Notes: generated from the letters alone by a model not told the origin. Shown: positions 1 to 8,340, counted from the stretch's first letter. The stretch is DNA of 39,394 bases from CAZFYZ01 sp964523735 (GCA_964523735.1 CAZFYZ010000027.1:1-39394), one strand, 5' to 3'. Program-made: numbers and translations.

Positions 1-363
1 AGAGAGGATCAGACGCGGCGTGTGCGTGAGCCCCTCTGTGCGTTTCTCCCGCTTATCGTTACCATCCCCATGCAAGGAGAACCCAACGGAAGCACCTACG
101 ACATATGCTTGCGCTCGCGTCTCGTCGGAATAGCGGGCGTTTTCCAAGCCAAGCTCGGCTGGCTGACAGGCAACATGTACTCTCGGGTCGCAACGCCGGA
201 CTTTAGCCAGGCTCGACGGGAAGAGTGGCAGGATCTGCGTGAACAGCTCCTGATAGTCGTCCGCCTGAAACAAGACCGTGTCCGGCAGGCTGCCGACCAC
301 CACCCATTCGCCCAGCGGAATGGGAAAGCTGTCGTCGTAATTGATGTCCGGGTTGGCCTGTAA
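1..363 (-). CDS. Partial unidentified reading frame at window edge
   Basis: The minus strand is open from the assembly gap to the window edge, with neither start nor stop visible. The part nearest the gap (about 363 down to 205) reads like real protein, with a hydrophobic stretch around PLGEWVVVGSLPDT followed by QADDYQELF. The part nearer the edge is less convincing, so an indel or a wrong frame is possible. I do not recognise the family. A plus-strand frame at 22-363 is also open but has no protein-like character. Because a scaffold gap separates this piece from the rest, it may not be a true neighbour of what follows. Confidence 0.3.
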
Positions 364-373
364 NNNNNNNNNN
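364..373. other. Assembly gap (10 Ns)
   Basis: Ten consecutive N characters. The first 15 bases after the gap (374-388, gtgaacagctcctga) also occur at 239-253 on the left piece, so the join was probably made by a scaffolder and the real distance is unknown. Confidence 0.99.
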
Positions 374-654
374 GTGAACAGCTCCTGACAAAGACACTGT
401 GGCTACTTCCGAATGACGATCACTCTAAGTTGGTGGAATCACTGAGAACCGACCCACCGCAAGAGGGGATTACGCTTGAGTCGGCAAAGGCTCGATGGAA
501 ATCACTGGGTCTAAACATCACCCGGCGGGGCCGCGTGATGAACCGTATACGCGAGATACTCCAAATGTCCAACCTCGCGCTTGAGACTCTGACTCAGAAA
601 CGCATCGTCAGCGCTCTTGAGAGCGATGCGGCGCTGCGGAGCCTGCTGAACTGA
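374..654 (+). CDS. C-terminal fragment, possible partner of the three-Cys protein
   Basis: An open frame enters from the gap and ends with TGA at 652-654, giving about 92 residues of an unknown protein. A TTG at 430 could in principle start a 74-residue protein, but the frame stays open and protein-like upstream to the gap (EQLLTKTLWLLPNDDHSKL), so truncation is more likely. It contains a basic helical segment (KARWKSLGLNITRRGRVMNR) that could be a winged-helix-like end. The three-Cys gene starts 30 bases downstream on the same strand. In many genomes the gene before a DUF5131 protein encodes TcmP (three-Cys-motif partner), so this could be the tail of a TcmP. Its diagnostic N-terminal motifs would be in the missing part, and I could not confirm the match. 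Confidence 0.5.
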
Positions 655-684
655 TCCGTCTGAGTCGGTTGCCTCAATAGCCTA

Positions 685-1419
685 TTGTCCACCCACTCCA
701 CAATCGAATGGACCGAATCTACCTGGAACCCCGTCACGGGCTGCACCAAAGTCAGCCTCGGGTGCCAGCACTGCTACGCCGAGCGGATGGCGAGGCGGCT
801 GCAGGCGATGGGGCAGGCACATTACGTCAACGGCTTCCAGGTGACCACTCACGAGGACTCGCTGGAGCTTCCGCTTACCTGGTCCAAACCCCAGATGATC
901 TTCGTCAACTCAATGAGCGACCTCTTCCACGAGGACGTCCCGCAGGAGTTCATACTGCGGGTCTTCGATGTGATGCGCCGGGCGTCACACCACCGCTTCC
1001 AGGTCCTCACCAAGCGATCAGAGCGGCTGCTTGAGCTGGACCCATCACTGGATTGGCGAGAGAACATCTGGATGGGCGTCACCGTCGAGCACGCCTCCTG
1101 CGCCCAACGGATCGATGACCTCCGCGCGACCAGTGCTCACCTGAAGTTCCTCTCGCTGGAGCCGCTCCTCGGCCCGCTGCCCGATCTGGACCTAAACGGC
1201 ATCGACTGGGTGATCGTCGGCGGCGAGTCCGGCCCCGGTGCCCGCCCGATGCGCGAATCCTGGGTCCTCGACATCCGCGACCAGTGCCAATCCGCCCAGG
1301 TTCCTTTCTTCTTCAAACAGTGGGGCGGCATCAACAAGAAGAAGGCGGGGCGAGTGCTTGGTGGGCGGGAATACAACGAGATTCCCAGCCGGCATCAGCA
1401 GCCACTCGATTTGGTCTAG
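685..1419 (+). CDS. DUF5131 / phage Gp37-Gp68 family three-Cys-motif protein
   Basis: A complete 244-residue protein of the Gp37/Gp68 (DUF5131) family. Near the N-terminus it has IEWTESTWNPVTGC, then the three-cysteine motif C20-x6-C27-x2-C30, a radical-SAM-like iron-sulfur pattern. Other family blocks are FVNSMSDLFHEDVP, FQVLTKRSERL, IWMGVTVE, FLSLEPLLGP, WVIVGGESGPGARPM and the terminal FFFKQWGG. Length is within the usual range. The start is TTG at 685, immediately before the conserved block; no good ribosome-binding site is visible. It follows a truncated gene by 30 bases and converges on the next gene with only 13 bases between. The family is found in phages and genomic islands and usually travels with a TcmP partner. 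Its biochemical activity is not established to my knowledge. Confidence 0.9.
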   Translation: MSTHSTIEWTESTWNPVTGCTKVSLGCQHCYAERMARRLQAMGQAHYVNGFQVTTHEDSLELPLTWSKPQMIFVNSMSDLFHEDVPQEFILRVFDVMRRASHHRFQVLTKRSERLLELDPSLDWRENIWMGVTVEHASCAQRIDDLRATSAHLKFLSLEPLLGPLPDLDLNGIDWVIVGGESGPGARPMRESWVLDIRDQCQSAQVPFFFKQWGGINKKKAGRVLGGREYNEIPSRHQQPLDLV

Positions 1420-1432
1420 ACGCTGCCGCGCT

Positions 1433-2284
1433 CTACTGCACCGTCTCCTTCGACCTCGTCCACTGTAGCCCAATCTCCGGCTTGCGCCGGTCCAGGATCG
1501 CTAGCGACAGGTCCACCAGTTCGCGCGCCTCCTCAGGTGACATTGACCCGGCACAGATCATGTCGCAGTCACGGATCGCGTTCCAGGAGAACGTCAGCGC
1601 CTGCAGAGGCCGGATCTGACCAGCAGCCATCGGCTTGATAGTCAGCACGGGCTTCTTCGCGTTGTGGATGATGTCCTTGGTCCAGTCCACCTCGATCGGC
1701 ATCAGGAATCCCATTGCGTTGAAGATGGATACGTAGGTCTCAACGTCCAGTCCGGTCTCATCAGCGTAGACTATGGCTTCGGGCATATGCGTGCTCAGGC
1801 CGGGGATCATGCCTCGCTCGCGGATCAGCTTGCAGATGACGTCAAACTGCCTGACCTCGCGCGAGCACTTGTCCACCATTCTATCTGTGGTCGTTGTGTG
1901 AGGCAGCAGGAAGGTGGCGCCCGCGGCGGCTTCGGCGTCCAGCATTCGCTCGACCTCGCCGATATCGAACCCGTCCAATGCAGTACGCGCTGTAACCGGC
2001 AGCGACGGGGTCGAGATCACGATGATTCTCTTGCCGGTACGTTGCTGAGCTTCCTCGATTGCTTCCTTCTGCAGCTTCTTCGTAATGAGGCCGACGTATG
2101 CGTCTACTCCGGCATTCAGATAGACCTCAAGGATATCAGCGATCTTGCCCCGGCTGGCGACATGCTCGCGAATGTAATGGTCCTTGGCCAAAGTGTTGTG
2201 GCTGAAACCCAAGAACCAGTTGCTGCCGATCACCAGCCTCGAGACCGACAGGCCACCTACCTCCGTTCTGGGGAATGTGCTCAT
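1433..2284 (-). CDS. TIM-barrel protein resembling aldo/keto reductases
   Basis: A 283-residue soluble protein. The N-terminus (GGLSVSRLVIGSNW) resembles the first strand of aldo/keto reductases, and the tail (PVLTIKPMAAGQI, then CAGSMSPEEARELVDLSL) resembles their C-terminal barrel strands. The usual Asp-Tyr-Lys-His catalytic tetrad is not obvious, so it may be a non-reductase barrel or a distant member. The start ATG at 2284 is supported by a GGAAGGG-type ribosome-binding site a few bases upstream. It begins 15 bases after the thiM stop on the same strand, so the two genes form an operon and may act in the same pathway. The precise function is unknown. Confidence 0.7.
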   Translation of the reverse strand: MSTFPRTEVGGLSVSRLVIGSNWFLGFSHNTLAKDHYIREHVASRGKIADILEVYLNAGVDAYVGLITKKLQKEAIEEAQQRTGKRIIVISTPSLPVTARTALDGFDIGEVERMLDAEAAAGATFLLPHTTTTDRMVDKCSREVRQFDVICKLIRERGMIPGLSTHMPEAIVYADETGLDVETYVSIFNAMGFLMPIEVDWTKDIIHNAKKPVLTIKPMAAGQIRPLQALTFSWNAIRDCDMICAGSMSPEEARELVDLSLAILDRRKPEIGLQWTRSKETVQ

Positions 2285-2299
2285 ATATGCCCTTCCAGT

Positions 2300-3106
2300 C
2301 TATGTAAGCTCAACTCTGCCATGCGCTCGTATGTCGTCGGGCGTGATCGCGTCAAGGGCATTGTACAGCTCCACGTGAAAAGTCCCAGGCCGCTCGCCCG
2401 ATATCTTCTCCGCCATCTCGCCTGCAATGCCGAATGCCACCAGTCCTCCGACTGCGGCAGTGAACGGGTCGGGATCAACCGCCGCGAACGATCCTACCAT
2501 CGTGCTCGATATGCAGCCGGTTCCCACCACCTTTGCCATCATAGCGTGGCCGTTCGAGATGCGGGCAGTCTGTGTGCCATCGCTCACTATATCCACCGGC
2601 CCTGTAATGGCCGCCGTGCAGCCGTAGGCCGATGCGAACTTGCGAGCAATCGACTCGGCTCCCTCCGCGACGGATATCGACTCCACTCCCCGAACCTCCG
2701 ACGCAACTCCAGCGAGCGCAGCTACCTCGCCCGCGTTTCCTCTAACGATCGAGACCTTCACATTCGCCAGCAGCCGCTTGCAGGCATCAGTTCGAAGCTT
2801 AGTCGCGCCCGCGCCTACGGGGTCCAGAACCACCGGCACGTTGCGCTCATTGGCACGCTTTCCCGCCAGCTCCATCGCATCGATCCACTTGGGCTCGAGT
2901 GTGCCGATATTGAGGACCAGCGCGCCCGTGATGCCGACCATCTCCTCGACCTCTTCGGCGGCGTGCGACATAATCGGCAGCGCGCCGAGGCAGAGGATCG
3001 CGTTCGCGGTCTCGTTCATGACGACAAAGTTGGTGATGCTGTGCACGAGCGGCTTCTCCGAGCGCATCATAAGCAGGTCGTTGGCTATGTTGTTCAGAAT
3101 ATCCAT
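2300..3106 (-). CDS. thiM: Hydroxyethylthiazole kinase
   Basis: ThiM phosphorylates 4-methyl-5-(2-hydroxyethyl)thiazole with ATP in thiamine salvage. Family motifs are clear: PLVHSITNFVV near the start, ALVLNIGTL, VPVVLDPVGAGAT, IVRGNAGE, AAITGPVDIVSDG and the catalytic GTGC (VVGTGCISS). Starting at the ATG at 3106 gives 268 residues, the normal family length. An in-frame ATG at 3205 would add 33 residues with no ThiM character, and a TATAAT element at 3151-3146 lies inside that extension, so I prefer 3106. An AAGGAG is present 14 bases upstream, a rather long spacing. It is first in a two-gene operon with the TIM-barrel gene. No TPP riboswitch or other thiamine gene is visible here, consistent with salvage rather than full synthesis. 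Confidence 0.95.
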   Translation of the reverse strand: MDILNNIANDLLMMRSEKPLVHSITNFVVMNETANAILCLGALPIMSHAAEEVEEMVGITGALVLNIGTLEPKWIDAMELAGKRANERNVPVVLDPVGAGATKLRTDACKRLLANVKVSIVRGNAGEVAALAGVASEVRGVESISVAEGAESIARKFASAYGCTAAITGPVDIVSDGTQTARISNGHAMMAKVVGTGCISSTMVGSFAAVDPDPFTAAVGGLVAFGIAGEMAEKISGERPGTFHVELYNALDAITPDDIRAHGRVELT

Positions 3107-3145
3107 GTGCTTGTGGGTGACTCCTTGGCCAGTAATACTGTCCAG

Positions 3146-3151
3146 ATTATA
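3146..3151 (-). promoter_or_regulatory. Probable -10 element of thiM
   Basis: A perfect TATAAT on the minus strand would place transcription start near 3139, giving a leader of about 33 bases before the ATG at 3106. No convincing -35 is seen at 17 bases. It supports the shorter thiM start. Confidence 0.5.
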
Positions 3152-3227
3152 CTCAAAACCAACCCGGAAGGGGAAGTGTCTGAACGTTTCGGCGTGCTGA
3201 TGCATCTATCAGTATGGACATCTGATT

Positions 3228-3232
3228 GGAGG
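3228..3232 (+). promoter_or_regulatory. Ribosome-binding site fixing the start at 3239
   Basis: GGAGG touches one ATG (3233) with no spacing but sits 6 bases before a second in-frame ATG at 3239, so the second is the start. Confidence 0.75.
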
Positions 3233-3238
3233 ATGGAT

Positions 3239-5080
3239 ATGCGTCTGCCAGGTATGCTCCTTGCACTTCTTGCACTACTGACCGCCATTCCGGCGTACTG
3301 TGAGGGCAAGATCACCGTCGATCCGAACGTTCCCGGCGCTCAGGTCGAGGCCACTGTGCCGGAATCGGACACGCACCTCGACCAAAAGATAACCTACGAA
3401 GCGCGGCGCAAGTGCGTCTCACAGATCCTTGATGACCTCACCGAATCCACCGGCATCACATTCCGCGCCGGCTACAACAGCCAAGACTGGCAGGTGCGCG
3501 ACCGCAAGATGAACATCTTCGCCAAGGACCTGCCGTTACGCGAGCTGATGAACTCGATCGCCCGCGTGATGAAGTTCAAGTGGAGCAGGAGTGAGAAAGA
3601 CGGCGTCTACTCATATCGCCTCTACATGGATCGCAAGACGCTGCTTGGCGCGGAGGCGCAGAGGGCTCGTAGCGAGGCACGCGCGCTTGAGAGAACGGCC
3701 AAGCGCCGCGAGAAACTCATCGAGGACTTCGGAAACGCCGGCTTGCTTACCGAAAAGGATCTGGCCAGGTTGAAAGTGGAGAATCCTTGGTCGTACTTAA
3801 TGGCCTCCTCGGGGATCGGGGTTTGCATAGGGAGACTTTGCAGGGAGATGCCTGGCATGGTCGATGTTCTCGCGACGGGACAGGAACTGACTCTCAGTGT
3901 CTCGCAACTCACTCCGGCAGCCCAAGAGGCTGTGCGTGGTCTGATGCGCGATCTTAATGGGTTCTCGGCACGCTCTGGCGGTTCAGGGGGGATAGATGTG
4001 TCCGGAGACATTGGGGAGGCCATTCTCTGGATCAATCAGAATCTGGATCGTGTTCCATCGTTTCCTGTGCTTGGAGTTTTCGGCCTCCGGTATGGGGACT
4101 ACTGCGATTGCGAGGTGCCGCTATACGACCCTGACAGCAAGCTCGCTCCGCTTCTTGGGAAGCTCTTTGTGGATGCTGAGGAAGGCAAGGGTTCGGTCAA
4201 TCAGCTTGCCGAGGCTGTCAGACCTCAGCTGAGTGAAGCGGCGGCATCCGACAGAGGCGCATTCGACCCCGGCGAGCCGCTTGTCGAACACCCGAACGAC
4301 CCCACTCTACTAACGAAGATCAAGCTCCAGCCCAAGAGCAATCTGCTTCAGGACGTGCAATGCGCCTTGGCTGATGCCAGCCAGCTTGGGGTTGTTTCTG
4401 ACTCCTTCGGCCAAGCCAAGCTCCCTAGAAGCATCGGCGAGGAAGAGGCCGAGATCAGAGCATTACTCGAAGAAGTCGCCGCAGCGTGCTACTACAACTG
4501 GGACAGCCACGGGTCCATAATCGAGTTCCGTGACCGCTACTGGTTCAAGAATCGTTCGGCACAGATACCCGAGTCTTGGCTGGAGGCCTGGCGGCGAGCG
4601 TTCAAGGAGACCGGAACGCTGGACCTGCCTCAGTTGGCGCAGATTGCAGAACTCAGCCTCGAGCAGGTTAATGTGAACCTCGGGAGCGATGATATCCTCT
4701 GTGGCAAGGGCCGGCCATCCTTGATCACGGTTCTTGTACAGCATTGGGACCTTCTGCGCGCGTACGCCGCCCTAACAAACGACGAACGCCAAGCGCTTTT
4801 CTCATCTTCCGGGCTGGACCTGTCGGCGGTACCGCCCGACCGTCGTATGCTGGTCGAGAAGCCAATCGCCCGCCATAACCCCGCCTTCCTTGAGAACTAC
4901 GACGCTCAGATCAGGCTATCGGTGAAGAAGGTGGCCAAGGGCAAGCAATTCGACTACACCTTCACAATCACAACCAGCGGGGAGCTTGAGCCGATAGTCT
5001 GGACCTTCACCACTCCCGAGTATGAGCCACCAACGAAAGGAGAACCCAAGGAGAAGCCGAAATCAGCCCCGGAGGATTAG
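3239..5080 (+). CDS. Secreted protein with an STN-like N-terminal domain
   Basis: The same frame is open for about 1.5 kb upstream, but that part is only antisense to thiM and its partner. The real gene starts at ATG 3239, chosen from the ribosome-binding site, giving 613 residues. Residues 1-21 are a signal peptide (MRLPGMLLALLALLTAIPAYC). Residues about 55-120 resemble a secretin/TonB short N-terminal (STN) domain: a short amphipathic helix (QILDDLTESTGITF), then LPLRELMNSIARVMKFKW. A charged coiled-coil-like helix rich in Arg and Glu follows (about 135-165). The remaining 450 residues match nothing I know and end in a Pro/Lys-rich tail. It is likely exported to the periplasm or surface. 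STN domains are known in secretins and TonB receptors; here no secretin pore domain is visible, so a role in secretion is not supported. Confidence 0.75.
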   Translation: MRLPGMLLALLALLTAIPAYCEGKITVDPNVPGAQVEATVPESDTHLDQKITYEARRKCVSQILDDLTESTGITFRAGYNSQDWQVRDRKMNIFAKDLPLRELMNSIARVMKFKWSRSEKDGVYSYRLYMDRKTLLGAEAQRARSEARALERTAKRREKLIEDFGNAGLLTEKDLARLKVENPWSYLMASSGIGVCIGRLCREMPGMVDVLATGQELTLSVSQLTPAAQEAVRGLMRDLNGFSARSGGSGGIDVSGDIGEAILWINQNLDRVPSFPVLGVFGLRYGDYCDCEVPLYDPDSKLAPLLGKLFVDAEEGKGSVNQLAEAVRPQLSEAAASDRGAFDPGEPLVEHPNDPTLLTKIKLQPKSNLLQDVQCALADASQLGVVSDSFGQAKLPRSIGEEEAEIRALLEEVAAACYYNWDSHGSIIEFRDRYWFKNRSAQIPESWLEAWRRAFKETGTLDLPQLAQIAELSLEQVNVNLGSDDILCGKGRPSLITVLVQHWDLLRAYAALTNDERQALFSSSGLDLSAVPPDRRMLVEKPIARHNPAFLENYDAQIRLSVKKVAKGKQFDYTFTITTSGELEPIVWTFTTPEYEPPTKGEPKEKPKSAPED

Positions 5081-5129
5081 CCTGCTTTGTCGACGAATGC
5101 TTGAGTATCCAAGCTACTGAGGGGGTTTG

Positions 5130-5855
5130 TTGACTGTGGGTGTTCTAGCATTGTTGGGAGTTGCTGCTATGTCGATAGGCGCGTCGCCGAGCGCGCTGCC
5201 TGTATATACTTGTCCGAAAGTGGCCGTCGCGCCTGTAATCGATGGCAAGCTCGATGACGCAGCCTGGAAGTGCACGCCTGAGGTCGAGTTCGTGAATACA
5301 GTCAACGGCCAGCCGGTCAAGTGGACCACCAAGGCACGGATGTGCTATGACGACGCTAACCTCTACGTGGCATTCGACTGCGTTGACGAGGACATCTGGG
5401 GGACCATGTTCAAGCGTGACGAGCCCCTCTACGAAGAAGAGGTCGCCGAGATCTTCCTTTGCCCCGACCGCGACCTCCGACATTACTATGAACTGGAAGT
5501 CAGCCCCCACAACGTCATCTGGGACGGATACATCGTCAACAAGACCGGCTCCGGCCCGGGCGAAGGCAGCAAAGTTGACTGGACCTGCGAGGGCATGCGC
5601 ACCGCTGTCGTCGTCGATGGCACGCTGGATAACCGCAACGACGTTGACCGAGGCTGGACAGTCGAGATGGCGATTCCCTTCGCCTCGATCGGCCGCCAGA
5701 CCCCCAGGCAGTGCGAGCGCTGGCGAGTGAACCTCTACCGCATCAACCGCACCCCGGCCCCACTCGAGTTCCAAGCCTGGTCGCCAACCCTGCGTGATCC
5801 CGCGGCATTCCACGTGCCGGACAGGTTTGGGACAGTGTTCTTCTCGGAGATATAG
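5130..5855 (+). CDS. Secreted CBM9-like (carbohydrate-binding family 9) protein
   Basis: About 241 residues. A short hydrophobic export signal is followed by a single beta-sandwich domain with family 9 carbohydrate-binding features: VAPVIDGKLDDAAWK, then ARMCYDDANLYVAFDC, EEVAEIFLCPD, YYELEVSPHNVIWDG and a late WTVEMAIPFASIG. The start is one of three codons after a GAGGGGG site at 5119-5125: TTG 5127, TTG 5130 or GTG 5136. TTG 5130 is taken here but is uncertain. An in-frame stop at 5118 rules out anything longer. No catalytic domain is attached, so this is a stand-alone binding module that probably sits in the periplasm or on the surface. It follows the STN-like gene by about 50 bases and may be co-transcribed with it. 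Confidence 0.8.
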   Translation: MTVGVLALLGVAAMSIGASPSALPVYTCPKVAVAPVIDGKLDDAAWKCTPEVEFVNTVNGQPVKWTTKARMCYDDANLYVAFDCVDEDIWGTMFKRDEPLYEEEVAEIFLCPDRDLRHYYELEVSPHNVIWDGYIVNKTGSGPGEGSKVDWTCEGMRTAVVVDGTLDNRNDVDRGWTVEMAIPFASIGRQTPRQCERWRVNLYRINRTPAPLEFQAWSPTLRDPAAFHVPDRFGTVFFSEI

Positions 5856-6014
5856 GCTGTGCGTCGCAGGCATCGAGCGTCTTTGGCGGAGGATTTCGCC
5901 AGGTCGCCAGCGTAGTCATGAATAGGGGCACCGCCTCTGCGCACGTGTTGACGCGTCCCTGGGGTCGTCGTCGACTACGCCCAGTCATTCCCCGAAACTA
6001 TAGGAGAACCTGCT

Positions 6015-6362
6015 TTGAAGAAGACAACGAGCTTGCTCATTGTTGTGACGCTGCTGTTTGCCTGCGGCTCGGCCATGGCCACGATTCAGTGGGGGAAGGT
6101 CTTTAGGGACCTCTACAAGTCGAAGCCGGCGAGCGCCATCGTCAAGGCCAAGTGCGCTGTCTGCCACACAAAACCGGTTGCCACAAAGGACAAGACGCTC
6201 AACGCCTATGGCAAGCAACTCGTGAAGAAGAAGATTGATGCCGCATCCCTCAAGGCGATAGAGAAGCTCGACGCCGATAAGGACGGATTCACCAACCTTG
6301 CGGAGATCAAGGCCGGCACACTTCCGGGTGATCCCAAGAGCAAACCGGGAAAGAGCAAGTAG
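6015..6362 (+). CDS. Small secreted mono-haem c protein with EF-hand-type loop
   Basis: A 115-residue exported protein. The signal peptide covers residues 1-22 (MKKTTSLLIVVTLLFACGSA). A single haem c attachment motif C47-A-V-C50-H51 follows, then a canonical calcium-loop pattern at residues 86-97, with Asp at loop positions 1, 3 and 5, Gly at 6, Asn at 9 and Glu at 12 (DADKDGFTNLAE). The tail is rich in Lys and Pro. The start is TTG at 6015, 8 bases after AGGAG. It could carry electrons in the periplasm with calcium-stabilised folding. No obvious Met ligand follows the haem motif, so the sixth ligand is unclear. Nearest neighbours are a CBM9-like protein upstream and a convergent signalling gene downstream. 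Confidence 0.85.
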   Translation: MKKTTSLLIVVTLLFACGSAMATIQWGKVFRDLYKSKPASAIVKAKCAVCHTKPVATKDKTLNAYGKQLVKKKIDAASLKAIEKLDADKDGFTNLAEIKAGTLPGDPKSKPGKSK

Positions 6363-6369
6363 CCTTCTG

Positions 6370-8340
6370 CTAGGCCGCTGTTTTTCTGATCGAGGTCATA
6401 ACCCCGATGAACGCGTTCACGAGCGAGGGGTCGAACTGCTTGCCGGCGTTCACCTGGAGCTGAAGCAGCGCCTCGTGGACGCTCATACGTCGGCGATAAG
6501 GTCTGTCCGAAGTCATCGCGTCGAATGCGTCGGCGACGGCGAGCAGCCTGGCAACCAGGGGTATCTCCTCGCCCTTCAATCGATCCGGGTATCCTGATCC
6601 ATCCCATCGCTCGTGGTGGTGCAGGACGGCTGGGACCACGTTCTCAAGATGCGGAGCCCTCCTGAGTATGTTGGCTCCCACTGTCGGATGCTCCTTTACC
6701 GTCTCGCGCTCTTCATGGGTTAGGTCGCCGGGTTTGTTCAGTACGACGTCCGGCACGCCGATCTTGCCGAGGTCATGGAGCAGTCCCGCCACTCTCAGCG
6801 AGCTCATCACATCTTGGCTCAGGCCTATCTGAGTGCCTATCTCCAAAGCGTAGTTTGTCACCCTTTCGGAATGCCCGTGGGTGTACTGATCTTTGGCATC
6901 CACGGCAGCCGCCAAAGACCGGATCGCTGCCGCGCTGGGGTCGCGAAGCATCTTGTACAACTGCTGAGGGTCTAGATCAGTCTCGGATGAGTCTGGGGTC
7001 TCGTAGACACTAACGGTGTTGGGCGAGTTGTGCTTGGCGCGGCACAGGGCGATGTCCGCGGCCATAACAAGCCCCTCACGCTCCTTGTGGTGTTCCGGGA
7101 AGACGGCAATGCCCGTTGTCGTGGTCAAGCAGATAGCCGGCGCATCACTGTCCGTTGCCTGGTCCTCAAAGGCCAGACTCAGCGGCACTGGTCTGAACTG
7201 ATGAGCCTGAACGAGACTCCGCAGCGACTCAGCCATGTTCTTTGCGCCGTTGAGGTCAGTCTCCGGCAGTATCAGCGCGAACTTGTCTCCGCCGAACCGG
7301 CCAATGATATCCGTTTGCCTCACAGACGACTTCAGAAGCTCTGCGAGCTGAGCCAGAATTCCGTCTCCGATCTGATGACCGAGCCTCTCATTCACGCTCT
7401 TGAACCTGTCTACATCCACCAGCAGGACTGCCAGTGGGCGGTCGTGGCTCTTGGCGTTCGCGATCTCAGCGGAGAGCCGTTCCTGAAAGTACACATGACT
7501 GTAGAGGCCCGTCAATATGTCCCGGCTTGTCGCCTCCAAGAGCCGGTCCCTGCTCTCCCTGAGGCCGGCAACCATTGTGTTGAAGGACTTGGCAAGGTCG
7601 CCGATCTCATCCCGTGACCTCACCATAACCTGGAAGTCGAGGTCTCCGTGCCTGACTCGGTCAGCGGCATTTACGAAAACCCGAACGGTGCGTAAGAGAG
7701 CGACGGCAATCGGCAGGCTTAGCAGGCTCGAGAGAATGAAGGCGCCAACCGCACTTCTGAAAGCCAGTCGACGGAGCGACGTCTCTCGCGCCTGCAGTTG
7801 CTCAAGGGACATATCTACGCCCACGATCGAATTGGTGGAGCCATCGGAGTTCACTATGGGAGCGTATCCTGACAGCCACACGCCCCATCTATCGGTGTTA
7901 GGTTTCAGGTCCGCTGTCGGCCCCAGCAGGCCGTTCGACAGCTCCGGCAGCTCGCTGGCGTCAAAGAACTCTCCAACGTGCGCCGGACCTTCCTCCTCCG
8001 GCAGAGCATCAACAACAAAGCGGAACACATTTGGGTCGTCGGTCCGCCTCATGGTATACACATTGACGATATCGGGGTTGGCGTCCTGCGCGGCACGCAG
8101 CGATTCCAGCAGCCGGCGGTACTCTTCGGACTGCTCGTCTGCTTGCACGCGTATTCTGTCGTGAATAGAGCCGTCCAACTGAGAAGCAATCGCGGATGCT
8201 GAGGCTTTAAGAGTCTGCCGTATTTCCTCGCGTAGGGATTCGCTTGCTGAGCGGTACATCGTGACAGCAACCACCAAGCTCACTACTGTGGCGAGCCCGG
8301 CACAAGTGGCAAAAACCTTTGTCGGCAGAGCGACCCGCAT
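6370..8340 (-). CDS. Membrane sensor with HAMP, degenerate GGDEF and HD-GYP domains
   Basis: A 656-residue c-di-GMP signalling protein. A transmembrane helix near residues 8-30 and another near 195-218 flank a periplasmic sensor region of about 165 residues. A HAMP linker follows (about 220-270), then a GGDEF domain (about 285-445) and an HD-GYP phosphodiesterase domain (about 470-645). The cyclase signature is GGDKF at 350-354: Lys353 replaces the metal-binding Glu, so cyclase activity is doubtful. The product-inhibition motif RxxD (RQTD, 341-344) is kept. The HD-GYP part is complete: H522-D523-LGK, then HHERWDGSGYP. The likely job is c-di-GMP breakdown under control of a periplasmic signal, with the GGDEF domain as a ligand sensor. 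It lies downstream of hcp but is separated from it by a palindrome, so it may be transcribed alone. Confidence 0.92.
   Translation of the reverse strand: MRVALPTKVFATCAGLATVVSLVVAVTMYRSASESLREEIRQTLKASASAIASQLDGSIHDRIRVQADEQSEEYRRLLESLRAAQDANPDIVNVYTMRRTDDPNVFRFVVDALPEEEGPAHVGEFFDASELPELSNGLLGPTADLKPNTDRWGVWLSGYAPIVNSDGSTNSIVGVDMSLEQLQARETSLRRLAFRSAVGAFILSSLLSLPIAVALLRTVRVFVNAADRVRHGDLDFQVMVRSRDEIGDLAKSFNTMVAGLRESRDRLLEATSRDILTGLYSHVYFQERLSAEIANAKSHDRPLAVLLVDVDRFKSVNERLGHQIGDGILAQLAELLKSSVRQTDIIGRFGGDKFALILPETDLNGAKNMAESLRSLVQAHQFRPVPLSLAFEDQATDSDAPAICLTTTTGIAVFPEHHKEREGLVMAADIALCRAKHNSPNTVSVYETPDSSETDLDPQQLYKMLRDPSAAAIRSLAAAVDAKDQYTHGHSERVTNYALEIGTQIGLSQDVMSSLRVAGLLHDLGKIGVPDVVLNKPGDLTHEERETVKEHPTVGANILRRAPHLENVVPAVLHHHERWDGSGYPDRLKGEEIPLVARLLAVADAFDAMTSDRPYRRRMSVHEALLQLQVNAGKQFDPSLVNAFIGVMTSIRKTAA

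Noticed and set aside
1664..3238. Plus-strand coding region in the same frame as the STN-like gene
   Set aside because: It is antisense to thiM and its partner, has no domain character, and a good ribosome-binding site marks the start at 3239.
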